Assembly (NCBI GenBank): GCA_001464895.1
Contig: LNEE01000035.1
Location: 1 to 64,000 of the forward strand
Length of the DNA: 64,000 nucleotides
Source of the DNA: Betaproteobacteria bacterium Ga0077532
Lineage (GTDB): Bacteria > Pseudomonadota > Gammaproteobacteria > Burkholderiales > Ga0077523
Direction: 5' to 3'
Shown: positions 1-8,880 of the stretch, in pieces
How the letters are laid out: each line of letters opens with the position of its first letter
Numbering within the stretch: the first letter of the stretch is position 1
The notes under the pieces: generated by a model
The model's database searches: none
What the model was told of the DNA's origin: nothing
What the model saw: only the letters and a program-made list of their open reading frames with translations
Made by a program: the position numbers and the translations under genes

Positions 1-583
1 CGATGCTCGACCCACGAAGGGCCCTCGCTGCTGGAGTCCGCGACGCTGAGAACAACCCCCGTGGGTCGGGCTTCGCCCGACGCCCGCGTTCCGGGATTCG
101 CCGCTGTACCCAAGCCCGCGCCGCGTCGAGCGATGCTCGACCCACGACGGGACCTCGCCTCTGCGTGTCTCGTCGCGACGCATCTTGTCCATGTCCACAT
201 CTCCCTCGAAAGGGGGAGGCGCGCTTCGCTCCAAGGGTTCAACCTCGATCACTCCTAAGCCCGATGCGTCTTCGACGACCGGGCCACAGAATCCGTCGGA
301 TCGCGCTCCGATGCATGGCGTCCGACAGACGCACGACGACGGGGCGCGGACGCGGATCGATGCCCTCGTATCGGGCGCGCGAGTGCAGTCACCACGAGAC
401 CAGGATGCAGCTTTCAGAGGTGAGCAGTGTGGGATGCGATGACATGAGCGTGCAGGCCTCGATCATGCAAAGCAGTCTCTGCCCGCGCGGCGGGCGGCAG
501 TGCCATCGCCATCGCGGTCCTCGCGCTGGCAGTGCCTCGGGCGCTCGGGACACCGATCGTCCGACGCTTCCCGGAGGCCCGCT
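1..583. repeat. Gene-free left edge with dispersed GTGGGTCG-type palindromes
   Basis: No convincing gene is seen before the TRAP operon. A palindromic family is present: GTGGGTCGGGCTTCGCCCGAC at about 60-81 (stem GTCGGGC/GCCCGAC), and its reverse-oriented relative built on GTCGAGC-GAT-GCTCGAC followed by CCACGA at about 127-147. The tail of a further reverse copy lies at 1-17, cut by the window edge. Copies in both orientations fit a REP-like dispersed hairpin family. A short hairpin CTCCCTC-GAAA-GGGGGAG lies near 202-219. From about 260 to 572 I see only unassigned sequence, with no clear promoter. Confidence 0.5.
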
Positions 584-1147
584 TTGAAAGCCTGGTTGGG
601 ATTGTCCCGCGGGATCGACGCGCTGAATGAGCGCGTCGGCCGGGCGGTGGGGTGGCTCATCCTCGCGATGACGGTCATCAGTGCGATGAACGCCATCTCG
701 CGGAAGGCCTTCTCGATCAGCTCGAATGCTTTCCTCGAAGTGCAGTGGTACCTCTTCGCCGCCGTGTTCCTCCTCGCAGGCGGCAGCACGCTCCTCAAGA
801 ATGGTCACGTGCGCATCGACCTCGTGGCTTCGCGTCTCTCCGAGCGCACCCGCCTGAAGATCGAACTGTTCGGCACGCTCGTGTTCCTCTTTCCGTTCGC
901 GCTGCTGATGCTGCGTCACGCCTGGCCGTTCTTCATGGACGCCGTCGCGAACCGCGAGGTCTCCATCAATGCCGGTGGCCTGTGGGTGGCGCCGGTGAAG
1001 TTCCTCATCCCCGCGGGTTTCGCGCTGCTGTGGCTGCAGGGGCTGTCGCAGGCGATCAAGGTCGTCGCCGCGCTGTCGGGCAGGTATCCGGCGGAGAGGA
1101 TTCTCTCGACGCACGCGGAAACGTCCGCGCCGGGGGCATCGACATGA
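584..1147 (+). CDS. TRAP transporter small permease (DctQ family)
   Basis: Small membrane subunit of a tripartite ATP-independent periplasmic transporter, which uses an ion gradient to import an organic acid delivered by a periplasmic binding protein. The product is 187 residues with four hydrophobic segments, as expected for DctQ (first near WLILAMTVISAM, second near WYLFAAVFLLAGG). The start chosen is TTG, because GGAGG at 573-577 sits 6 bases upstream; an ATG at 500 would add 28 arginine- and serine-rich residues and has no such site. It is followed after 25 bp by the large permease and then the binding protein, so the three TRAP parts form one operon. Confidence 0.85.
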   Translation: MKAWLGLSRGIDALNERVGRAVGWLILAMTVISAMNAISRKAFSISSNAFLEVQWYLFAAVFLLAGGSTLLKNGHVRIDLVASRLSERTRLKIELFGTLVFLFPFALLMLRHAWPFFMDAVANREVSINAGGLWVAPVKFLIPAGFALLWLQGLSQAIKVVAALSGRYPAERILSTHAETSAPGAST

Positions 1148-1172
1148 GCTTCGCGATGCCCTGGATCACGGG

Positions 1173-2624
1173 ATGACGGCATGGCTCATCTCCTCGATCG
1201 GTCCGCTGATGTTCGTGGGTCTGGTCGTGTTCCTGCTGCTCGGGTATCCGGTGGCGTTCGCGCTCGCGGCCATCGGACTCTTCTTCGGGATCGTCGGCGT
1301 GGAGGTCGGGCTGCTGCAGGCCTCGCTGCTCCAGGCGCTGCCGCAGCGGGTCTACGGGATCATGCAGAACGAGACGCTGCTCGCGATCCCGTTCTTCACG
1401 TTCATGGGGTTGATCCTCGAGCGCAGCGGGATGGCCGAGGAGCTCCTCGAGACCATCGGCCAGCTCTTCGGGCCGATCCGCGGCGGGCTCGCCTATGCGG
1501 TGATCTTCGTGGGTGCGCTGCTCGCGGCGACGACGGGTGTCGTGGCGGCCTCGGTGATCTCGATGGGGCTCATCTCGCTGCCCGTGATGCTGCGGCAGGG
1601 CTACAGCGCGCGGCTGTCGACGGGTGTGATCGCGGCGTCCGGCACGCTCGCGCAGATCATTCCGCCGTCGCTGGTGCTGATCGTGATGGCCGACCAGCTG
1701 GCTCGGCCCATCGGGGATCTCTACCGCGGCGCGCTCGTTCCGGGTCTTCTGCTGACGGCGGCCTACGCCGGCTACGTGCTGCTGGTGTCGATCGTGAAGC
1801 CGTCGGCGGCGCCCGCGCTGCCGCCCACCGAACGGCGGCATGCGCCGGGCGTGCTCCTGCGGCGGGTACTCGTGACGCTGGTCCCGCCACTGGTGCTGAT
1901 CTTCCTGGTGCTGGGCACCATCTTCCTCGGCATCGCGACGCCGACGGAGGGTGGGGCGATGGGAGCCTGTGGCGCGATCGTCCTCGCGCTGGTGAAAGGC
2001 AAGCTGAGACTGCCGCTGCTGCGCCAGGCGCTGGAGAGCACCACCCGGCTGTCGTGCTTCGTGATGTTCATCCTGATCGGGTCGACGGTGTTCGGCCTCG
2101 TGTTCCGCGGCGTGAACGGGGATCTGTGGGTGGAGCATCTGTTCACCGGTCTGCCGGGGGGCGTGCTGGGCTTCCTGATCGTCGTGAACCTGCTCGTCTT
2201 CGTACTGGCGTTCTTCCTCGACTACTTCGAGCTGGCGTTCATCCTCGTGCCGTTGCTGGCGCCCGTCGCGGAGAAGCTCGGCATCGACCTCGTCTGGTTC
2301 GGCGTGATGCTCGCGGTGAACATGCAGACGTCGTTCATGCATCCGCCCTTCGGTTTCGCGCTCTTCTATCTGAAGAGCGTGGCCCCGCGCTCGGTGCGTT
2401 CGGGCGACATCTACCGCGGTGCTATCCCGTTCGTGTGCATCCAGATCGTGATGGTGGTCGCGCTGATCGCCTTCCCGGGGCTCGCGAGCTATCGCAGCGC
2501 CGGTGCTGCGGGCGCCGTCGGGTCGCAGGACCTCGCGCCATTCCTCGACAACCCGGAGTACCCACCCACCGTGTTCGAACTGAAGCCCGATCCTCCCGCA
2601 GGGCGCCCCGCCGATGAACGCTGA
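1173..2624 (+). CDS. dctM: TRAP transporter large permease (DctM family)
   Basis: Large permease subunit, which forms the translocation path of the TRAP transporter. It is 483 residues with about twelve or more hydrophobic segments along its length, a little longer than the usual DctM because of a hydrophilic proline-rich tail of about 35 residues. Family-like stretches include FALAAIGLFFG near the N-terminus, IPFFTFMG near residue 70 and a central AATTGVVAASV segment. The ATG at 1173 has no strong ribosome site, suggesting coupling to the small permease 25 bp upstream. The last 11 bp overlap the start of the binding-protein gene. The family is clear; the transported compound cannot be read from this subunit. 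Confidence 0.9.
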   Translation: MTAWLISSIGPLMFVGLVVFLLLGYPVAFALAAIGLFFGIVGVEVGLLQASLLQALPQRVYGIMQNETLLAIPFFTFMGLILERSGMAEELLETIGQLFGPIRGGLAYAVIFVGALLAATTGVVAASVISMGLISLPVMLRQGYSARLSTGVIAASGTLAQIIPPSLVLIVMADQLARPIGDLYRGALVPGLLLTAAYAGYVLLVSIVKPSAAPALPPTERRHAPGVLLRRVLVTLVPPLVLIFLVLGTIFLGIATPTEGGAMGACGAIVLALVKGKLRLPLLRQALESTTRLSCFVMFILIGSTVFGLVFRGVNGDLWVEHLFTGLPGGVLGFLIVVNLLVFVLAFFLDYFELAFILVPLLAPVAEKLGIDLVWFGVMLAVNMQTSFMHPPFGFALFYLKSVAPRSVRSGDIYRGAIPFVCIQIVMVVALIAFPGLASYRSAGAAGAVGSQDLAPFLDNPEYPPTVFELKPDPPAGRPADER

Positions 2625-3720
2625 CCGCTCGCGCCGCCGTTTCCTCTCTGCCGCCTCCGTCGGGGCCGCCGGCGCCGTCACGTGTGCCGCGCCGGCGGTC
2701 GCCCAGAGCAACCCCAGCATCCGCTGGCGGATGGCGTCGAGTTTCCCGAAGAGCCTCGACAACATCTTCGGCGGCGCGGAGCTGCTCGCGCAGCGCGTGC
2801 GGGCGATGACCGACGGCAGATTCGACATCCGCGTGTTTGCCTCGGGCGAACTGGTGCCCGGCCTGCAGGTGCTCGACGCCTGCGAGCAGGGGACCGTCGA
2901 GTGCGGGCAGACGCAGGGCTTCTACTACATCGGCAAGAACAAGGCGTTCGCCTTCGACAGCGCGCTGCCGTTCGGCCTCAACTCACGCCAGCACAACGCG
3001 TGGATGTACTACGGCGGCGGCGTCGAACTCGTGCGCGAGCTGTACCGCGAGCACGGCTGCGTCATCTTCCCCGGTGGCAACAGCGGCGCGCAGATGGGCG
3101 GCTGGTATCGCCGCGAGATCGGCGGCCTCGCCGATCTGAAGGGGATGAAACTGCGCATCCCAGGCATCGCCGGAGAGATCGTGTCGCGCCTCGGTGCGGT
3201 GCCGCAGACGATTCCGGGGGCCGACATCTATCCGGCGCTCGAGAAAGGCACCATCGATGCGGCCGAATGGGTGGGCCCTTACGACGACGAGAAGCTCGGC
3301 TTCTACCGCGTCGCGCCGCACTACTACTTCCCGGGTTGGTGGGAGGGCAGTTCGTGCCTGTCGTACATCGTGAACCTGAAGGAATGGAACGCGCTGCCGG
3401 CGGCGTATCGCGAGGCCTTCGAGGTGGCGGCCGGGGAGTCGAACGTTCGGATGGTGGCGGCGTACGATGCCAAGAATCCGCAGGCGCTCGCCCGGCTCGT
3501 GTCGAACGGTGTGCAGTTGCATCCGTACCCGAAGGACATCCTGAAGGCGGCCCACGCCGCCGCCGAGGCACTGTACGACGAGGAGGCCGCCCGCAACCCG
3601 GTGTTCCGCCGCTTCCTCGGGCCCTGGCGGAAGTTCCGCTACGAGCAGAACCAGTGGTATCGCATCGCCGAGGCCACGTTCAACAACTTCATGGCCAGCC
3701 AGTCGCTGGTTCAGAAGTGA
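2614..3720 (+). CDS. TRAP periplasmic substrate-binding protein, TakP-like
   Basis: Extracytoplasmic solute receptor that hands substrate to the two permeases. It begins with a twin-arginine signal (RSRRRFLSAAS at residues 5-15, a hydrophobic stretch, then APAVAQS), so export is by Tat. The mature part of this 368-residue protein has the features of the DctP family that includes the alpha-keto-acid receptor TakP: RMASSFPKSLD, a GAQMGGWYRREI loop, and an acidic-aromatic AAEWVGPYDD region. Keto or oxo acids are therefore the best guess for substrate, by homology only. It overlaps dctM by 11 bp. The next genes encode a molybdenum hydroxylase, so the imported compound may be that enzyme's substrate or a related one. 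Confidence 0.88.
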   Translation: MNADRSRRRFLSAASVGAAGAVTCAAPAVAQSNPSIRWRMASSFPKSLDNIFGGAELLAQRVRAMTDGRFDIRVFASGELVPGLQVLDACEQGTVECGQTQGFYYIGKNKAFAFDSALPFGLNSRQHNAWMYYGGGVELVRELYREHGCVIFPGGNSGAQMGGWYRREIGGLADLKGMKLRIPGIAGEIVSRLGAVPQTIPGADIYPALEKGTIDAAEWVGPYDDEKLGFYRVAPHYYFPGWWEGSSCLSYIVNLKEWNALPAAYREAFEVAAGESNVRMVAAYDAKNPQALARLVSNGVQLHPYPKDILKAAHAAAEALYDEEAARNPVFRRFLGPWRKFRYEQNQWYRIAEATFNNFMASQSLVQK

Positions 3721-3838
3721 GGGTCGCCACCATGCCGTGCGTGGCCCCGTCCCGTGTTTTCCGCCACAGGTGCGGTGGTCCCTGTCGGGGCTGCGCGGCA
3801 CCGCTTTCTCTTCCTCACGACCCGAAGGAGCACCTCCC

Positions 3839-4309
3839 ATGACGAATCTGACCATCAACGGTCGGAGCCTCGCCTCCGACTCCCCACCCGACACACCGCT
3901 GCTCTGGGTGTTGCGGGAGGAACTGCGCATGACCGGCACCCGCTTCGGCTGTGGTCTCGGCGTGTGCGGTGCCTGCACCGTGCACATCAATGGGCAGGCT
4001 GTTCGCTCCTGTCAGGTCAAGCTGGAGCAGGTGGGCAGCGGCGCGATCACGACGATCGAAGGGCTGCACCCGTCGAACGCCCATCCGGTGCAGAGGGCCT
4101 GGATCGAGATCCAGGTGCCGCAGTGCGGCTACTGCCAGTCGGGCCAGATCATGCAGGCGGCCTCGTTGCTCGCGCAGAACCCTTCCCCCAGCGACAAGCA
4201 GATCCAGGAAGCCATGAACGGCAACCTCTGCCGCTGCGCCACGTACCCCCGCATTGCCGGCGCCGTGAAGCGTGCGGCCCAGATGATGAAGGAGAAGAAG
4301 AATGCCTGA
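3839..4309 (+). CDS. [2Fe-2S] subunit of a molybdenum hydroxylase (IorA-like)
   Basis: Small iron-sulfur subunit of the xanthine oxidase superfamily, which passes electrons away from the molybdenum site. In its 156 residues the plant-type cluster ligands are visible as CGLGVCGAC followed by a later Cys (RSC), and the second, helical cluster as CGYC and CRC. ATG 3839 is chosen over an upstream in-frame ATG at 3737 because AAGGAG lies 8-9 bases before it and the protein then begins MTNLTING, as is normal for the family. It overlaps the large subunit by 8 bp. There is no FAD subunit gene beside it, which is the arrangement of isoquinoline 1-oxidoreductase and related two-subunit enzymes that use a cytochrome-type acceptor. 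The true substrate is unknown. Confidence 0.88.
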   Translation: MTNLTINGRSLASDSPPDTPLLWVLREELRMTGTRFGCGLGVCGACTVHINGQAVRSCQVKLEQVGSGAITTIEGLHPSNAHPVQRAWIEIQVPQCGYCQSGQIMQAASLLAQNPSPSDKQIQEAMNGNLCRCATYPRIAGAVKRAAQMMKEKKNA

Positions 4310-6764
4310 CGAACTCCTGCCGAACGCCGGCCGCCGCAGTTTCCTCGTCCGCTCCACCACGATGGCTGGAGCCGGATTCCTCAGCATTGCGCTGCCCCCC
4401 GCACTCGGCGGCAGCGACGCCGAGGCCGCGATCTCCGCGACGCCGGCGTACACGCCTTCGATCTGGTTCACGATCACGCCCGACGGTGTGACGACGATGC
4501 ACATCGTGAAGGCCGAGATGGGCCAGCACATCGGCACCGCCTTCGCGCAGATCATCGCCGAAGAACTCGAAGTGCCGTGGGAGAAGGTCCGTCTCGACAT
4601 GCCGCTGGAGAGCAACGAGAACTTCGGAATCTACGGGCTCGCGTACACCGTGAACAGCGGCAGCGTGACCACCGAGTTCGACCGCCTGTCGCGTGCCGGT
4701 GCCCTGGGCCGCATGGTGCTCGTCGAAGCGGGTGCGAAACTGCTCGGCGCCAAGCTCGACAAGTGCTACGCCTCGGCGGGCCGTGTGATCGACAAGGCGT
4801 CGAAGCGCTCGGTCGGCTACGGCGACATCCTCCAGAAGGTGAAGCTCGAGAAGTCGTTCTCGTACCCCAACGATTTCAAGGCCGTGAAGCTGAAGGCACG
4901 CAGCGAGTACAAGATCATCGGCAAGTCGGTCCCGGCGCTCGACATCCCGGCCAAGACCAACGGCTCGGCCAAGTACGCGATGGACGTCTTCCTGCCGAAC
5001 ATGGCGTACGGCGCGCTCGCGATCCCGCGCACCCGTCACATGTCGAAGGTGCTGTCGGTGGACGACAGCGCAGCGAAGAGCATTCCGGGCTATCTGAAGT
5101 CCGTGGTGATCGCCGATCACATGAACAAGTGCATGGGCTGGGTAGTGGCGCTCGCCGAGACCTATCCCGCGGCGCTCGCGGCCTCGAAGGCACTGAAGAT
5201 CGAGACCGACCCGGGCCCGTACGGCAACCTGAGCCTCGCCGACATCAAGGCGGAGTTCGCGGAGCTGCTGGACAAGCCCGAAGAGGCGGCCAACTGGGTG
5301 CTGGAAGGTGACGTCGAAGGCTCCATGACCGGCGCCGACAAGACCCTCGATGTCGAGTACTCGAGCGACATGATCTGCCACGCCTTCATGGAACCCATCA
5401 ACTGCACGGTGATGCAGGCCTCCGACGGCAGCTGGCACGTGCACGTGGGCACGCAGAGCACGTCGTTCGCCCGCATGACGCTGACCGCGTACCTCTCGAT
5501 GGTCACCGGCAAGAAGCAGGAAGAGCTGTCGGTGTTCGTCCACCAGTACCTCGTGGGCGGTGGCTTCGGCGGCAAGCAGGACTACGACGACGTGCTGGCC
5601 GCGGCCTACTGCGCGCACGAACTCGGGCGCCCCGTGAAGTTCATCCAGTCGCGCGAGTCGCAGTTCGCCATCTCGCATCCGCGTACGCCCACCCTGCACC
5701 GCCTGAAGGCCGGCATCCAGGACGGCAAGATGACGGCCATGAGCCACGACATGGTGAGCGGCTGGATGGGCCCGCGCTTCGCGGTGGGCAAGAAGTTCAA
5801 CAACGGCACCGACTGGCTGCAGCTCGATTCCTGGGACGACAAGAAGCAGGACATCGACCAGTGGTCCGTGGGTGGCAGCGATCACTGGTACCACGTGCCG
5901 AACCATCGCGTCCGCGCCTGGAACAGCGACCGCACCACCTGGGCGATCCAGGCGAGCGCGCTGCGCACCGTGTCCAACTCGTACAACATGTTCGTGGTCG
6001 AGTCCTTCATGGACGAGGCCGCGCATGCGGCGGGTCGCGATCCGCTCGAGTTCCGTCTCTCGATGCTGAACGGCAAGGGTGGCAATCGCGGCATCCCGAA
6101 CACGGGTTACGCGCCGGGTACGCCGTCCGACTACTACCTCGACCAGATCTGGATCTCGCTGCCCTGGCCGACGGACAAGTCGTGGCCCGAGTACGAATCC
6201 GGCACGGTGGGTGGCGCGCTCCGGCTCGCCAACTGTCTGCGCGTCGCGGCGGGCAAGGCCGGCTGGGGTTCCAAGAAGTTGCCGAAGGGCACCGGCATGG
6301 GCCTCGCGGTCTCGTCGGCGGAAGAGCGTCAGAGCCCGACGTGGGTCGCGGGGGTGGCCGAAGTCACGGTCGACACCACGACCGGCGTGTACAAGATCAA
6401 CAAGCTGACGATCGCGATGGACATGGGCATCGCGATCAACCCCGAGAACGTGAAGGCCCAGATCATGGGTTCCGCGCTCTGGGGTGCGGGTCAGGTGTTG
6501 TCCGAGCGGCTCGACTACGAGAACGGCCTCCTGAAGCAGACCAACTTCCACGAGTACAAGCCGGTCCGGCAGGTGGATGTGCCGGAGTTCGACATCGAGC
6601 TGATCCAGTCGGGTCGGCATCCGATGGGGGTCGGCGAACCCGCCTCGACCATCGTGGCGCCGGCGGTGGCGAATGCCATCTTCGCCGCGTGCGGTGCGCG
6701 TGTGCGGCACATGCCGATCACGCCGGAGGCGGTGCTCGAAGCGCTGAAGGCGGCAAAGGCCTGA
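4302..6764 (+). CDS. Molybdopterin-binding subunit of an aldehyde/heterocycle oxidase (IorB-like)
   Basis: Catalytic subunit of a two-subunit molybdenum hydroxylase, which inserts oxygen from water into an aldehyde or N-heterocycle. It is 820 residues, somewhat longer than many IorB proteins. The N-terminus carries a twin-arginine signal (GRRSFLV at about residues 10-16, then a hydrophobic stretch), so the complex is probably periplasmic, with the leaderless iron-sulfur subunit exported by hitch-hiking. Cofactor motifs include GGGFGGKQ near residue 420, and the conserved active-site glutamate is E779 in MGVGEPAS. The 8-bp overlap with the small subunit implies tight coupling. Upstream TRAP genes and a downstream amidase suggest a catabolic locus. 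No XdhC-type maturation gene is present in this window. Confidence 0.87.
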   Translation: MPDELLPNAGRRSFLVRSTTMAGAGFLSIALPPALGGSDAEAAISATPAYTPSIWFTITPDGVTTMHIVKAEMGQHIGTAFAQIIAEELEVPWEKVRLDMPLESNENFGIYGLAYTVNSGSVTTEFDRLSRAGALGRMVLVEAGAKLLGAKLDKCYASAGRVIDKASKRSVGYGDILQKVKLEKSFSYPNDFKAVKLKARSEYKIIGKSVPALDIPAKTNGSAKYAMDVFLPNMAYGALAIPRTRHMSKVLSVDDSAAKSIPGYLKSVVIADHMNKCMGWVVALAETYPAALAASKALKIETDPGPYGNLSLADIKAEFAELLDKPEEAANWVLEGDVEGSMTGADKTLDVEYSSDMICHAFMEPINCTVMQASDGSWHVHVGTQSTSFARMTLTAYLSMVTGKKQEELSVFVHQYLVGGGFGGKQDYDDVLAAAYCAHELGRPVKFIQSRESQFAISHPRTPTLHRLKAGIQDGKMTAMSHDMVSGWMGPRFAVGKKFNNGTDWLQLDSWDDKKQDIDQWSVGGSDHWYHVPNHRVRAWNSDRTTWAIQASALRTVSNSYNMFVVESFMDEAAHAAGRDPLEFRLSMLNGKGGNRGIPNTGYAPGTPSDYYLDQIWISLPWPTDKSWPEYESGTVGGALRLANCLRVAAGKAGWGSKKLPKGTGMGLAVSSAEERQSPTWVAGVAEVTVDTTTGVYKINKLTIAMDMGIAINPENVKAQIMGSALWGAGQVLSERLDYENGLLKQTNFHEYKPVRQVDVPEFDIELIQSGRHPMGVGEPASTIVAPAVANAIFAACGARVRHMPITPEAVLEALKAAKA

Positions 6765-6905
6765 CGTAGTCATCGGGTCGGGGGCGGTCCGCCGCCTCCG
6801 GCCTTCTTTCCCGCGGGGATCCCTGCCTGACCTGCGCCTTCGCACTGCCGTGCGCTGGCGTCCGGCGCCGGTGAGGCAGGGGTCCCCCAGTTTCCCGGAC
6901 CGTAC

Positions 6906-8315
6906 ATGTCCCAAGACATCCTCTCGCTGTCGGCTGCAGAGCTGACGGCGGGTTACCGATCCAGGCAGTTGTCGCCTGTGGAAGTCGCGCAGGCGGCACT
7001 CGACCGGGCCGCGAAGATCCAGCCCATCCACAATCCGTTCGTCGTGCTCGATGCCGAGGTTGCCCTCGATGCGGCGTACGAATCCGAGAAGCGCTGGATG
7101 TCTGGCGAACCCCTCGGCCTCGTGGATGGCCTGCCCACCACCGTCAAGGATCTCCTGCTGTGCAAGGGCTGGCCCACGCGACGTGGGTCACGCACCGTGA
7201 ACCCCGATCAGCCCTGGGAGGACGACAGCGCCTCGGTCGCCCGCATGCGCGAACACGGCGCCGTGTTCCTCGGCAAGACGACCACGCCCGAGTTCGGCTG
7301 GAAGGGCGTCACCGACAGTCCGCTCACCGGCGTGACGTCGAACCCCTGGAATGCGCGCATGACACCGGGCGGCAGCAGCGGCGGTGCTGCGGTCGCTGCG
7401 GCCTTCGGGCTCGGCGTGATGCACGTGGCCACCGACGGCGGCGGCTCCATCCGCATCCCTGCCGGCTTCTGCGGCATGTTCGGTTTCAAGCCCACGTTCG
7501 GACTCGTGCCCGTGCACCCGCATCCGCCTCCCCTCACGCTCTGGCACCAGGGTCCGATCTCGCGAACGGTGGAAGACGCTGCCCTGATGCTCACGGTGAT
7601 CTCGCAGCCCGACCCGCGCGATTTCTATTCAGTGCCCATGGCGGGAATCGACTATCGCCAGGGTCTCGACGATGGCGTGGCCGGGCTGCGCATCGCGTAC
7701 AGCCGCACGCTGGGCTACGCGCGCGTCGACCCCGAAGTGGCCGCACTGGTGGAACGCGCCGTCGGCGTGCTCGCCGACCAGGGGGCGATCGTCGAGGAGG
7801 TCGACCTCACCCTCGAGGACCCGATCTCGATCATGCAACCGCTGTGGGCGGTGGCACTTGCGATCGCTCTCGAGCCCATGTCGCAGGCGCAGCGCGATCT
7901 GCTCGACCCGCCGATCAACTCGCTGGCGGCACCGGGCTTCGAGATGTCGGCCCTGGAGTACCGAGCGGTCGAGCGCGCCCGCGAGATTCTGGCGCGCCGC
8001 ATGAACGCGCTGCACCAGACCCACGATCTCCTCATCACGCCCCAACTGGCGACGACCGCCTTCGAGGTGAACCACGAGGTTCCCCCGAACAGCGATCTGA
8101 AACGCTGGTGGGAATGGTCTCCCTTCACGTACCCGTTCAACCTGACGCAGCAACCCGCGGCGACCGTGCCGTGTGGGTTCGCGTCGAACGGGCTACCGGT
8201 GGCGATGCAGGTGGTGGGGCCGCGGTTCGCGGAGCAGGTCGTCCTGCGTGCCGCGCGCGCCTATGAGCGCGTGCATCCGTTCCGGAGGCCTCCGTTGCCG
8301 TCGACCGTTTCGTAG
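6906..8315 (+). CDS. Amidase (amidase-signature family)
   Basis: Hydrolyses an amide bond by the Ser-cisSer-Lys mechanism. All three catalytic elements are visible in the 469 residues: K81 in GLPTTVKDLL, the serine pair S157-S158 in TPGGSSGGAA, and the nucleophile S181 in TDGGGSIRIPA. The length is normal for the family, which also includes GatA; a free-standing copy without gatB or gatC nearby argues for a catabolic or detoxifying amidase rather than the tRNA amidotransferase. It lies 141 bp after the molybdenum hydroxylase on the same strand and might act on an amide imported or produced by that locus (inference). No signal peptide is present, so it should be cytoplasmic. Confidence 0.88.
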   Translation: MSQDILSLSAAELTAGYRSRQLSPVEVAQAALDRAAKIQPIHNPFVVLDAEVALDAAYESEKRWMSGEPLGLVDGLPTTVKDLLLCKGWPTRRGSRTVNPDQPWEDDSASVARMREHGAVFLGKTTTPEFGWKGVTDSPLTGVTSNPWNARMTPGGSSGGAAVAAAFGLGVMHVATDGGGSIRIPAGFCGMFGFKPTFGLVPVHPHPPPLTLWHQGPISRTVEDAALMLTVISQPDPRDFYSVPMAGIDYRQGLDDGVAGLRIAYSRTLGYARVDPEVAALVERAVGVLADQGAIVEEVDLTLEDPISIMQPLWAVALAIALEPMSQAQRDLLDPPINSLAAPGFEMSALEYRAVERAREILARRMNALHQTHDLLITPQLATTAFEVNHEVPPNSDLKRWWEWSPFTYPFNLTQQPAATVPCGFASNGLPVAMQVVGPRFAEQVVLRAARAYERVHPFRRPPLPSTVS

Positions 8316-8335
8316 GCGGTGCCTGATCCCGCACC

Positions 8336-8724
8336 GGGTGGTGCATCCACGGCCCCTGTAGGAGGGGCCCATGGCCCCGAAAGCGGTGCGTGCTGCGAAG
8401 GCGCCTCACCCGGAACCATCGCTTTCGCGGGCGTGGCCCGCTCCTACAAAGGCTCGCCTATTCGTAAAGCGGGTGGTGCATCCACGGCCCCTGTAGGAGC
8501 GGCCCATGGCCGCGAAAGCGGTTGATGCCAGGAGGCGCTTCACCCGGAACCATCGCATTCGCGGGCGTGGCCCGCTCCTACAAAAGCGCGCCTATTCGTA
8601 TGGCAGGTGGTGCATCCACGGCCCCTGTAGGAGCGGCCCATGGCCGCGAAAGCGGTTGATGCCAGGAGGCGCTTCACCCGGAACCATCGCTTTCGCGGGC
8701 GTGGCCCGCTCCTACAAAAGCGCC
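8336..8724. repeat. Three tandem REPIN-like units (about 135 bp period)
   Basis: Three near-identical units begin at about 8336, 8471 and 8605. Each contains a left arm starting TGTAGGAGCGGCCCATGGCC (first copy TGTAGGAGGGGCCC), a spacer of about 35-40 bp, and an inverted right arm ending GGCCCGCTCCTACA, preceded by a shared lead GTGGTGCATCCACGGCCCC. Facing REP-type palindromes separated by a conserved spacer are what is called a REPIN. Such elements are known to be moved by a REP-associated tyrosine transposase encoded elsewhere; none is in this window. The array follows the amidase stop codon and lies before an unrelated gene. Relatives occur near 11.6, 47.9-48.3 and 51.1 kb. Confidence 0.85.
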
Positions 8725-8760
8725 CCGCGAAGTGATCCCATGCCTCTTGGAATGGCGTTT

Positions 8761-8778
8761 CTGTTCGTATCCGAACAG
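8761..8778. promoter_or_regulatory. Perfect 18-bp palindrome, possible operator
   Basis: CTGTTCG-TATC-CGAACAG is an exact inverted repeat with 7-bp arms. It lies between the REPIN array and the HAD-like gene, about 100 bp before a strong ribosome site. It resembles a dimeric repressor site more than a terminator because no T-run follows. The spacing does not fit a LexA box. The regulator is unknown. Confidence 0.35.
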
Positions 8779-8880
8779 ACAGCGAACGGTGCTTCGCCGA
8801 ATCTCGGGTCCGGGAGTCGTGAGCGGTTCGCTGCACGCGACGCATCCACAGGCCCGCCGTCGCTGTCACCAGGAGGTTTC

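Noticed and set aside
389..1114. Minus-strand frame opposite the TRAP small permease
   Set aside because: It is arginine/glutamate/histidine-rich shadow sequence without motifs.
6765..6905. Terminator between the hydroxylase and amidase genes
   Set aside because: A weak GGCGG-TC-CGCC stem is present but there is no T-run, so it was not called.
4149..7031. A 960-residue open frame on the minus strand opposite the molybdenum hydroxylase
   Set aside because: It is antisense to clearly real genes, is rich in Arg, His and Gly as expected from GC-rich shadow frames, and has no recognisable domain.
8336..8724. Possible CRISPR array
   Set aside because: Units are about 135 bp with near-identical spacers and inverted arms; there are no short regular repeats with unique spacers and no cas genes.
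8761..8778. LexA (SOS) box
   Set aside because: CTG and CAG are present but separated by 12 bases instead of 10, and no SOS gene follows.
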